A program made the translations under genes and the position numbers. This document shows positions 1 through 6,373 of a DNA stretch of 17,063 bases, one piece after another. The DNA is from Deltaproteobacteria bacterium (lineage in GTDB: Bacteria > Desulfobacterota_B > Binatia > UBA9968). The stretch is taken from assembly GCA_005879255.1 (NCBI GenBank), contig VBKY01000205.1, positions 1 to 17,063 on the forward strand, read 5' to 3'. A model generated the notes under the pieces. That model saw only the letters and a list, made by a program, of their open reading frames with translations. It did no database searches and was not told the origin of the DNA. How positions within the stretch are numbered: position 1 is the stretch's first letter; every line of letters starts with the position of its first letter.

Positions 1-2
1 AA

Positions 3-116
3 TGCCACGACGGCGGCGACCATACCATTGTCGTCGGCGAGATCGTAAATGTCAGAGCGAGCGGCGACCGGCCGCTGCTGTTCTTCAAAGGTAAGTATCA
101 GCGATTACCCGATTAG
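3..116 (+). CDS. Flavin reductase-like domain protein, C-terminal end (partial)
   Basis: Frame 3 is open from the window edge to a TAG at 114-116, giving 37 residues; the start lies outside the window. The peptide contains GDHTIVVGEI followed by PLLFFKGKYQRL. This is the usual C-terminal end of the flavin reductase-like (FMN-binding split-barrel, DIM6/NTAB/HpaC) family, where the GDH-T-I/V-x-G-E segment is a core strand and PLL-F/Y-x-G-x-Y closes the domain. Such proteins reduce or bind FMN, often as the reductase half of a two-component monooxygenase. The partner and substrate cannot be read from 37 residues. The gene converges on the beta-propeller gene ending at 306, with the 9-bp repeat arrays between them. 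Family assignment is fairly secure; the specific role is unknown. Confidence 0.75.
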   Translation, partial: CHDGGDHTIVVGEIVNVRASGDRPLLFFKGKYQRLPD

Positions 117-125
117 GATCAGAAA

Positions 126-226
126 GTTCCAGCCGTTCCAGTGGTTCAAGTCGTTCCAATCGTCCAACAGAATGATTTCCAAAAAACGAATGGAACAAGT
201 GGAACTCTTGGAACGATTGAAACGGT
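126..226. repeat. Two opposed tandem arrays of a 9-bp unit (GTTCCANNN / TGGAACNNN)
   Basis: Five consecutive 9-mers fill 126-170: GTTCCAGCC, GTTCCAGTG, GTTCAAGTC, GTTCCAATC and GTCCAACAG. After a 20-nt A-rich spacer, four 9-mers of the complementary orientation fill 191-226: TGGAACAAG, TGGAACTCT, TGGAACGAT and TGAAACGGT. The arrays are roughly inverted copies, so either strand could fold into a long imperfect hairpin. They lie between two convergent genes, ending at 116 and 306. Reading frames across them give low-complexity peptides and are not treated as genes. A role in transcription termination between the convergent genes is inference. Confidence 0.8.
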
Positions 227-305
227 TTTCATGTTCCGCGATAGCAGCAACGCCGCAAAATCCTCAACTTTGTTGAAATCTGATACCCGAAACCCAAAAC
301 GATTT

Positions 306-1283
306 TCACGCTCCCAGCGCGAGCGCGGTAATGCACGGCAATCCGCTGATAATTGTACGCGCGTCGCCCGACGAAGTTAACGCAACGACTTCGCCATCAG
401 CGGTTGCGACTAGTACACCGTTACCCTTCACAGCAGGACAGATGTCCATAACGCCGCCCGTCATCTTTTCGGTCAGCAGTTCCCAATTCGCGCCGTCATT
501 GGACTTGAAGATGGCGGAATTGGCCCGTCCGGCGCGGATCCAGGTGCGAGGACGGTCTCGCGTGATGCCCATGTAAATGTTGCCCCTGTCGTCTTCGGCG
601 AGCGCGTTACCATAAGTGCGTCCGCCCGGAGGTGTGACTTTCTCCCAGTGGTTGCCACGATCCGTACTCCGGGACACGCCTTCGCCGCACGCGGCGACGA
701 CAAGGCCTTCTTGCGCTTGGCAAGGCAGAATTTGATGGATGTCGGGATCGGTTAAGCCCTCGTTAGCGGATGTCCAATTTCGCCCGTCGTCGTCGCTGAC
801 GAGAATACCACCGACTTCAATGCCCGCGTAGAGTCGGCCGGCTGGTTTTTTCTCGACAGTGAGCACGCGAGTGCGCGGGGCGAAGTCCGGATTCGGCGGA
901 AAAGTTCCACCGCTTGCTCCCTGGCGAACGCCTTTTAGTTCCTGCCATGCGCCACCTTCAGAGGTCGAGTAGAGAGCCGCGGGCATCGTGCCGACTAAGA
1001 GTTTGCCCGACAAAGCCAAAATCGAAGACATGGTCAGGCACGGAACATTCGGCTTGGCGCGTGTCCACTCTTTGCCGCCGTCGCGGGTTACGAACATGCC
1101 CGAGTGTTCGGTGCCGATATAAACTTTCTTTGAATCGTCTGGATCGACTTGGATACAGGACATCTGCCAAAAATTGAGAGCGCGATCGACTTGGGCCCAA
1201 TCTTCACCCCGGCGTTCAAATCGATACCATCCGGAATGTGTTGCTAGGTGAAGACCATCATTTGCTTTTTCGTCCGTTGCCAT
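306..1283 (-). CDS. BNR/Asp-box beta-propeller protein (sialidase/Ycf48-like fold)
   Basis: 325 residues. At least five Asp-box type motifs (S/T-x-D-x-G-x-x-W and degenerate forms) are visible: near residues 65-73 (VTRDGGKEW), 106-113 (STSEGGAW), 162-170 (VSDDDGRNW), 206-213 (STDRGNHW) and 261-267 (SNDGANW). Each sits at a beta-hairpin of a propeller blade and is preceded by a strand such as VYIGTEHSG or LYAGIEVGG. No signal peptide or membrane segment is seen, so the protein is probably cytoplasmic. The catalytic residues of a sialidase are not evident, and the fold name should not be read as glycosidase activity. The ATG start is supported by a GGAGGTG Shine-Dalgarno sequence (revcomp of 1288-1294). 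Proteins of this type are often annotated as glycosyl hydrolase or photosystem-stability (Ycf48-like) factors. The function here is unknown. Confidence 0.8.
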   Translation of the reverse strand: MATDEKANDGLHLATHSGWYRFERRGEDWAQVDRALNFWQMSCIQVDPDDSKKVYIGTEHSGMFVTRDGGKEWTRAKPNVPCLTMSSILALSGKLLVGTMPAALYSTSEGGAWQELKGVRQGASGGTFPPNPDFAPRTRVLTVEKKPAGRLYAGIEVGGILVSDDDGRNWTSANEGLTDPDIHQILPCQAQEGLVVAACGEGVSRSTDRGNHWEKVTPPGGRTYGNALAEDDRGNIYMGITRDRPRTWIRAGRANSAIFKSNDGANWELLTEKMTGGVMDICPAVKGNGVLVATADGEVVALTSSGDARTIISGLPCITALALGA

Positions 1284-1337
1284 GAAGCACCTCCAGGGTT
1301 AAGCACTGAGACGAATGGAGATCGATGTATTAACCGG

Positions 1338-1367
1338 AACATATGTCGGGCAAGGATCTCAGGTCAA
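1338..1367 (-). promoter_or_regulatory. Possible sigma-70 promoter of the beta-propeller gene
   Basis: On the minus strand, TTGACC (1367-1362) is followed after 18 nt by TATGTT (1343-1338), about 55 nt upstream of the ATG at 1283. This is five of six matches to the -35 consensus and four of six to the -10 consensus. It is a sequence match only, and similar matches occur by chance. Confidence 0.3.
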
Positions 1368-1380
1368 GGTAATGTTAAAG

Positions 1381-1773
1381 TCAAGCGATGGCACTCATAT
1401 CCCACAAATCCTCAAACAACTTGACTGATCCGGGAGCAAAACCAGCGTAATGATTGTTGGAAAACGCGTAACTTTTAACGCCCTTGGTGACGATCTTTTT
1501 TAGTTCGTTGGTCCACACGGTCATCTCGGCGGTCTTGTCTTCGACGAGGTGATCCCATTTTTTGGTCTTTGCTTCGATGTCTTTGCGATCGCCGATGAAA
1601 CGAACATAGGCGAATTCTCCGGTGACCAGATCGAGCGCCTTGGCGAGGGTGTCGATGGGTGGCATCCAAGCTTGCGCGACTAGAGCGAAGGCCACGCGAT
1701 GCTCGCGTAGGAGTTCAAGGAAATCCCAACTGATCCAGTTCTTGTTGCGGATTTCCAGAGCAAATTTAAACTC
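1381..1773 (-). pseudogene. DUF72 (YecE-like) protein, 5'-truncated remnant
   Basis: The minus-strand frame is open from just after a TAG at 1776-1774 to a TGA at 1383-1381, about 130 codons. The peptide carries C-terminal hallmarks of the DUF72/YecE family in order: ALEIRNKNW (family consensus F-E-x-R-x-x-S/N-W), then VTGEFAYVRFIGDR, then a W-x-x-x-V stretch, then YAFSNNHYAGFAP (consensus Y-x-Y-F-N-N-x-x-x-G-x-A-P). Intact members are about twice this length, with an N-terminal half that is wholly missing here. Similarity begins immediately after an in-frame stop. The only internal start that gives a sizeable product is a GTG at 1695, inside the conserved domain and without an obvious Shine-Dalgarno sequence. 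The simplest reading is a deletion remnant. Expression of a short product cannot be excluded. Confidence 0.75.
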
Positions 1774-1830
1774 CTAAAACTCATAGCCACTCTTCACATA
1801 AGAGCCGCGTGCAGGTCAACAGCTGTTTCA

Positions 1831-1859
1831 TTGACAATCGCTGGCCATCAGTCTAATTT
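1831..1859 (+). promoter_or_regulatory. Promoter of the merR-mutS cluster
   Basis: A perfect TTGACA -35 box (1831-1836) is separated by exactly 17 nt from TAATTT (1854-1859), which matches three of six -10 positions, including the first two (TA) and the last (T). The expected start site is near 1866, 29 nt before the merR ATG. Spacing is the ordinary 17 nt rather than the 19-20 nt typical of promoters activated by classical MerR proteins. If the MerR acts here, repression is therefore the more natural reading. The promoter is inferred from sequence alone. Confidence 0.55.
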
Positions 1860-1860
1860 C

Positions 1861-1882
1861 ATGAAAACAAACTTGTTTTCAT
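1861..1882. promoter_or_regulatory. Perfect 9+9 bp palindrome over the predicted merR start site (operator candidate)
   Basis: ATGAAAACA (1861-1869), a 4-nt spacer AACT and TGTTTTCAT (1874-1882) form a perfect inverted repeat. It sits just after the -10 box and 12 nt before the merR ATG. The predicted transcript would begin inside the left arm, so this is more likely a DNA site for a dimeric regulator than an RNA hairpin. No T-tract follows, so it is not a terminator. The adjacent MerR-type protein is the obvious candidate ligand, by inference. Confidence 0.55.
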
Positions 1883-1894
1883 TTCCAATCAGCC

Positions 1895-2374
1895 ATGGAC
1901 ACTTACGATAGCAAGACCGCCAGCCGCATCGTCGGAGTGAGCTTGCGCCAGTTGCAGTATTGGGACGAACAGGATTTCATCCGGCCGTCCATCAAACTGG
2001 CCGAGGGGCGTGGCACCAAGCGGCTCTATTCTTTTCACGATCTCATCTGCCTCAGAGTGATGAAAGATCTGGCGCATCACGGCCTCAGTTTACAAAAAAT
2101 TCGCCGTTGCTTGCGGCCTCTGAAAGAACATTCATCCCAGACCGAACATCCGGCCGAGTCGTTAAAATACTTAACCGACGGCGAAGAGCTGTTTATTATT
2201 ACCGACGATCGGCAAAAAATTCTTGCCGCGATCGAGCGACGGTTCGTTGTGTCACTGGGAATCGGCAATCTCGTTCGTGAGTTGGACTCGCAGGCGAAGG
2301 GCGCCGTGCTCGGCGCCCGGCGCAAGCGTGCGAAATCCCAGCGGCTCGAAGAGAAACGTAGCGGGTCGGCATAG
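1895..2374 (+). CDS. MerR-family HTH transcriptional regulator
   Basis: 159 residues. The N-terminal part (about 4-70) is a MerR-type winged HTH. It has YDSKTASRIVGVS as the first helix and turn, LRQLQYWDEQDFIRPS as the recognition helix (equivalent to the family's R-x-L-x-Y-Y/W-x-x-x-G-L-I/L-x-P), and RLYSFHDLICLRVMKDL as the wing and following helix. The C-terminal part has no cysteine pattern for metal sensing. It ends in a basic tail (RRKRAKSQRLEEKRSG). A LFIITDDRQKIL segment followed by VVSLGIGNLVREL recalls a small effector-like domain seen in other uncharacterised MerR proteins, but the ligand is unknown. It lies 6 nt upstream of mutS and is probably co-transcribed. A palindrome at its own promoter suggests autoregulation, which is inferred. 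Confidence 0.85.
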   Translation: MDTYDSKTASRIVGVSLRQLQYWDEQDFIRPSIKLAEGRGTKRLYSFHDLICLRVMKDLAHHGLSLQKIRRCLRPLKEHSSQTEHPAESLKYLTDGEELFIITDDRQKILAAIERRFVVSLGIGNLVRELDSQAKGAVLGARRKRAKSQRLEEKRSGSA

Positions 2375-2380
2375 GTTTTG

Positions 2381-4963
2381 ATGGAATCGACGAAGATCAC
2401 GCCGATGATGCAGCAGTATCTCCAGATCAAGGAGAGATACCGTGATGCCATCTTGTTTTTTCGGCTCGGCGATTTCTACGAAATGTTCTTCGAGGACGCG
2501 CACACCGCCTCGAAGATACTCGACATCGCGCTCACCTCGCGTAATAAGAGCGACGAGAGTTCGGTCCCCTTGTGCGGCGTGCCGTATCATTCCGCCGAGC
2601 CCTACATACAAAAATTGCTCGACGCCGGTCATAAAGTCGCCGTTTGCGAGCAGGTGGAAGATCCGGCTACCGCGAAGGGCGTCGTCAAGCGCGAAGTGGT
2701 CCGCGTCATTACGCCGGGCACGGTGACGGCCGCCGAGGCGCTCGACGCCCATGTTAACAATTTCCTGGCCGCGGTGTCTAAAGGGGAGGGCGGTTTCGGC
2801 CTAGCTGTGACCGATATTACCACGGGCGAATTCCGTTTTACCGAGATCGCCGGGGAGCTCGCGCTCTTCGACGAACTAAGCCGGATCCAGCCGAGTGAGT
2901 TGTTGCTGGGAAGCCGCGAGACCCGGTTGCGCGAGCGTCTTTACAAAGAATTTCCCTTGATTCATTTCACGGCGGTTTCGGACGAGGCATTCAGCGACGC
3001 TGCGAATGGCCGAGTTACTCCGAACGACGCGGCGGCATCGGGAGAATTCATCAATGGGTTGCGCGCCGCGTCGGCGATCATGGGCTATCTCCAAGCCAAT
3101 GCGGCGGAGTCATTGAAGCTGCTTCGCGATCTCGAATCCTACGCGGTCTCTCATCATCTTGTTTTGGATGAAGCGACCCGTGCCAACCTCGAGCTTGTCG
3201 CTAATTCTCAGGGAGATCGCAAGGGATCATTGTTGGCAATTCTTGACTGCACGCTCACGTCAATGGGCGCACGTCGCCTGCGTCAGTGGCTTTTGTACCC
3301 TCTGCTCGACGAGCAGGGGATCCGCGAGCGTCATGACGGAGTACAAGAATTGGTCGAGCACATCGCGCTGCGCCAGGAACTTAAAGCCGGTTTGGCGAAG
3401 ATCCAGGATCTAGAAAGATTGGCCGGCCGAGTCGTATCGGGAAGCGCAGTGCCCAAGGATCTCGTCGCCATCAAGGATACTTTGCATGGCGTGAGCCAAC
3501 TCCGGCAGCAGCTCAACGCCATCGAATCGAATCTGCTCTTGCGCGTGCGCGACGGCTTGGCCGATCTACCCGAGGTTGTCGGTCTGGTCGAGCGGGCGAT
3601 CGTCGACGACCCGCCGTTCGCCCTCAAAGAGGGCGGTTTCATCCGCGCCGGATTTGATGTCGAGCTGGACGAGATCCGCGGCATGCGCGCGCACGCCAGG
3701 GACTGGATCGCGCGGTTTGAAGCGAGCGAACGGCGGCGCACCGGCATTCAATCTTTGAAGGTGCGTTACAACCGTGTGTTCGGCTATTACATCGAAGTCA
3801 CCAATTCAAATCTCAAGTCCGTGCCGGCGGATTACCTAAGAAAACAAACCTTGACCAATGGGGAGCGCTATATCACTCCCGAGCTCAAGGAATACGAAGC
3901 CAAGGTGCTTAACGCCGAAAGTCTGATCGAGAAATTGGAGGCGACGCTGCTCGCTCGGGTGCGCGAGCAAGTCGCCGGCTATTATCCCGCTCTGAAAGCG
4001 ATGAGCAACGCATTGGCGATTTTAGATGTCTTGATTTCGCTGGCCGAGGTCGCTGAAGGGCAACATTTTGTTCGGCCGCAGATTGACAACAGGGTTTGCT
4101 TGTCGATCCGCGAAGGGCGCCATCCGGTGGTGGAAGCCGCAGTTGGCCGCGGAAAGTTTGTGCCTAATGACTGCTCGATCGATCCCGAGTCTCAGCAAAT
4201 AATTTTGCTCACCGGACCGAACATGGCCGGGAAATCGACCTATATGCGCCAAGTGGCGTTGATCGTGATTCTGGCGCAAATGGGCAGCTTCATTCCCAGC
4301 GCCGAAGCGCGCATTGGTGTCGTCGATCGGATTTTTACTCGTATTGGGGCTGCTGATTCGCTCGCTCGTGGCGAATCGACCTTCATGGTGGAAATGAAGG
4401 AGACTGCCAATATTCTGCACCATGCAACTCGCCGGAGCCTGATCCTGCTCGACGAAGTGGGACGGGGCACCAGCACCTTCGACGGTATATCGATCGCTTG
4501 GGCCGTTGCCGAATCGCTGCACGACGCTCCGGCCAGGCCGCGCACGCTCTTTGCCACTCACTATCATGAGCTCACCGATCTGGCCCAGACCAAGGAACGA
4601 ATCAAAAACTACAACTTCGCAGTCAAGGAGTGGCGCGGCGAGATTATTTTTCTGCGCAATTTAATCGAAGGGGCGACCAGTCACAGCTACGGCATTCATG
4701 TCGCGCGTCTGGCCGGTATGCCGGCTAACGTCATCGCTCGCGCCAAAGAGATCTTGGCCCGATTGGACAGCAGTCAGGATGGTCGCGGCGAGGGTTTCAA
4801 AGCACGCGGCCGCGTGGCAGGGGACTCGCCGGCACAGATGGGTCTTTTTAACGCTGAGCCGGATCCCATTCGCGAACAACTGCTAAACCTCGATGTTACC
4901 CGGATGACCCCGGTGGAAGCGATGAATGTTCTGCATAAATTGACGGAACAAGCGAAGAAATAA
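2381..4963 (+). CDS. mutS: DNA mismatch repair protein MutS
   Basis: 860 residues from ATG 2381 (E. coli MutS has 853). A TTG lies directly before this ATG, but the ATG is the better start. MutS dimers bind mismatches and small loops, then recruit MutL with ATP-dependent clamp sliding. Domain I carries the mismatch-reading F-x-E motif in GDFYEMF (F32, E34). Connector, lever and clamp regions follow (RNRVFGYYIEV is in the clamp/lever part). The C-terminal ATPase has Walker A GPNMAGKS at 612-619, the MutS signature STFMVEM, Walker B LILLDEVGRGTSTFDG with D691/E692, and the FATHYHEL switch. A C-terminal extension with a PVEAMNVLHKL helix matches the dimer/tetramer helix. No frameshift or missing motif is seen. 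It is the second gene of the cluster, 6 nt after merR and 21 nt before the amidase. Confidence 0.97.
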   Translation: MESTKITPMMQQYLQIKERYRDAILFFRLGDFYEMFFEDAHTASKILDIALTSRNKSDESSVPLCGVPYHSAEPYIQKLLDAGHKVAVCEQVEDPATAKGVVKREVVRVITPGTVTAAEALDAHVNNFLAAVSKGEGGFGLAVTDITTGEFRFTEIAGELALFDELSRIQPSELLLGSRETRLRERLYKEFPLIHFTAVSDEAFSDAANGRVTPNDAAASGEFINGLRAASAIMGYLQANAAESLKLLRDLESYAVSHHLVLDEATRANLELVANSQGDRKGSLLAILDCTLTSMGARRLRQWLLYPLLDEQGIRERHDGVQELVEHIALRQELKAGLAKIQDLERLAGRVVSGSAVPKDLVAIKDTLHGVSQLRQQLNAIESNLLLRVRDGLADLPEVVGLVERAIVDDPPFALKEGGFIRAGFDVELDEIRGMRAHARDWIARFEASERRRTGIQSLKVRYNRVFGYYIEVTNSNLKSVPADYLRKQTLTNGERYITPELKEYEAKVLNAESLIEKLEATLLARVREQVAGYYPALKAMSNALAILDVLISLAEVAEGQHFVRPQIDNRVCLSIREGRHPVVEAAVGRGKFVPNDCSIDPESQQIILLTGPNMAGKSTYMRQVALIVILAQMGSFIPSAEARIGVVDRIFTRIGAADSLARGESTFMVEMKETANILHHATRRSLILLDEVGRGTSTFDGISIAWAVAESLHDAPARPRTLFATHYHELTDLAQTKERIKNYNFAVKEWRGEIIFLRNLIEGATSHSYGIHVARLAGMPANVIARAKEILARLDSSQDGRGEGFKARGRVAGDSPAQMGLFNAEPDPIREQLLNLDVTRMTPVEAMNVLHKLTEQAKK

Positions 4964-4984
4964 GGATCAGAAGGCGAGAGCTGT

Positions 4985-6367
4985 ATGACGTGGAAAAACG
5001 CACCGTATCTATATTTTGCCGGCGCGCTTTTGTTTCTGCTGCCGTTTGAAGTGTCTTGGTTTCGGGCGCGCCCGGCTCTGGCCCAGAAACAGAAAGCCGA
5101 GGTGCCGAGAAAGGAGCCTGCCAACCCGCCCCCATCAAGATCGGACGAGAGCGATATCGCTCCACGCAGCGACGCGCTGCGCAGCGTTGATGAAGAAAGG
5201 AAAGATCCAATTGGAGCCGCGACGCTATCCGACAAAGCCCAAGTGACCGGCCTGCGTTTTTTATCTTGGAAGGGTTACACCCGGATCATGCTGGACCTAT
5301 CTCAGGAAGCGAAATATGAGGTGCGCCGCTTGAAAGAAGATCCGGCGAAAGGAGTGCCGCCGCGAATTTATGTCGATGTCATGGGCGCGCGCCTAGCGCT
5401 CGTTTCCAAGGAACCGGTGCCGGTTAACGATGGCCTGCTGCGCCAAGTTCGCCTCGGCCAGTACAGTGCCGACGTCGTGCGTGTGGTTCTTGATATGAAC
5501 AGCCTTCGCGATCATAAGACTTCTCTTCTTGCCAACCCTTATCGCCTGGTGATCGACGTCTATGGACAAAGGGCTGAAGAGAGCGCGGCGGCGAAAGAAG
5601 TGGCGAGAACACCGACAACGGACGGGCGCAGAGCTGTCGCCCAGGTAAACATTCCAAGCTCTCCGGCGCCGGCGACTTCCGGCCTGCGCAAAATTGTTTT
5701 GGATCCCGGTCACGGAGGCAAAGATCCGGGTGCCATCGGCGCCGGCGGCATCGCCGAGAAGGACATCGTATTGAGCATCGCAAAGAAGTTGGCGGCCAAA
5801 CTCAGAAAGGAAATGCGCGTCGAAGTCGTGTTGACGCGGAAGGATGACCGCTTCGTCGAGCTGGAAGATCGAACGAAGTTAGCAAACAAGGAAAATGCCG
5901 ATCTGTTCATCTCGCTGCACGTGAATGCAAGCGAAAATGCCGAGGCCAAAGGCATCGAGACTTATTACCTCGATAACACCACTGACGAGGCGGCGATCCG
6001 ACTGGCCGCCCGTGAAAATAGCACCTCGCGAAAAAATATCTCCGATTTGCAGTTCATTCTGAGCGACATGACGCAGAATATGAAACTGGAAGATTCGATC
6101 ACTTTGGCGCATCGGCTGCAGGGTTCTATGGTCGCCGGTATGGGCAATGCGATGGGCGATGTCAGAGATCTGGGGGTGAAGAAAGCGCTCTTCTACGTTC
6201 TCGTCGGTGCGCGCATGCCGAGCGTCCTGGTGGAGATGTTTTTCATCAGCCACCGGAGCGAAGGTCGCGCCATGAATCAAGCTACTTACCAAGACGCCAT
6301 GGTCGACGCGCTTTTTGAAGGTATTCAAAAATACGGCCAGTCCAATCTCATCGCCCGGACACTTTAA
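4985..6367 (+). CDS. N-acetylmuramoyl-L-alanine amidase with AMIN domain (AmiC-type)
   Basis: 460 residues. It cleaves the amide bond between N-acetylmuramic acid and L-alanine in peptidoglycan, acting in the periplasm during septum splitting. The N-terminus has a hydrophobic stretch (YLYFAGALLFLLPFEVSW) and an A-L-A cleavage-like site near residue 33, consistent with Sec export. A Pro/charged linker follows, then an AMIN domain at about 85-195 (TRIMLDLS, IYVDVMGARL, VRVVLDMNS and YRLVIDVYG strands), which targets the septum. The zinc amidase_3 domain starts near 235 with KIVLDPGHGGKDPGA. Ligands expected for the family are present: H243, E258 (GIAEKDIVL), H312 (SLHVN) and catalytic E417 (VEMFFISH). 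An AmiC-type regulatory helix blocking the site is plausible around 350-390 but not proved. Gaps of 21 and 6 nt to its neighbours indicate co-transcription. Confidence 0.93.
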   Translation: MTWKNAPYLYFAGALLFLLPFEVSWFRARPALAQKQKAEVPRKEPANPPPSRSDESDIAPRSDALRSVDEERKDPIGAATLSDKAQVTGLRFLSWKGYTRIMLDLSQEAKYEVRRLKEDPAKGVPPRIYVDVMGARLALVSKEPVPVNDGLLRQVRLGQYSADVVRVVLDMNSLRDHKTSLLANPYRLVIDVYGQRAEESAAAKEVARTPTTDGRRAVAQVNIPSSPAPATSGLRKIVLDPGHGGKDPGAIGAGGIAEKDIVLSIAKKLAAKLRKEMRVEVVLTRKDDRFVELEDRTKLANKENADLFISLHVNASENAEAKGIETYYLDNTTDEAAIRLAARENSTSRKNISDLQFILSDMTQNMKLEDSITLAHRLQGSMVAGMGNAMGDVRDLGVKKALFYVLVGARMPSVLVEMFFISHRSEGRAMNQATYQDAMVDALFEGIQKYGQSNLIARTL

Positions 6368-6373
6368 ACCTCC

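Noticed and set aside
126..226. CRISPR-like array
   Set aside because: The unit is 9 bp with no spacers, and the second half is inverted. CRISPR repeats are longer, direct and separated by unique spacers.
49..380. Overlapping plus-strand frames starting at 49 and 141
   Set aside because: They are translations of the 9-bp repeat arrays and run into the antisense of the beta-propeller gene. The real product at the left edge is the flavin-reductase tail in frame 3.
306..1283. Reading the beta-propeller gene as a true sialidase
   Set aside because: Asp boxes define the fold only. The catalytic Arg triad and Tyr/Glu pair could not be identified, and no signal peptide is present.
1861..1882. Palindrome as a rho-independent terminator
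   Set aside because: No T-tract follows on either strand and the stem is AT-rich. Its position at a promoter fits an operator better.
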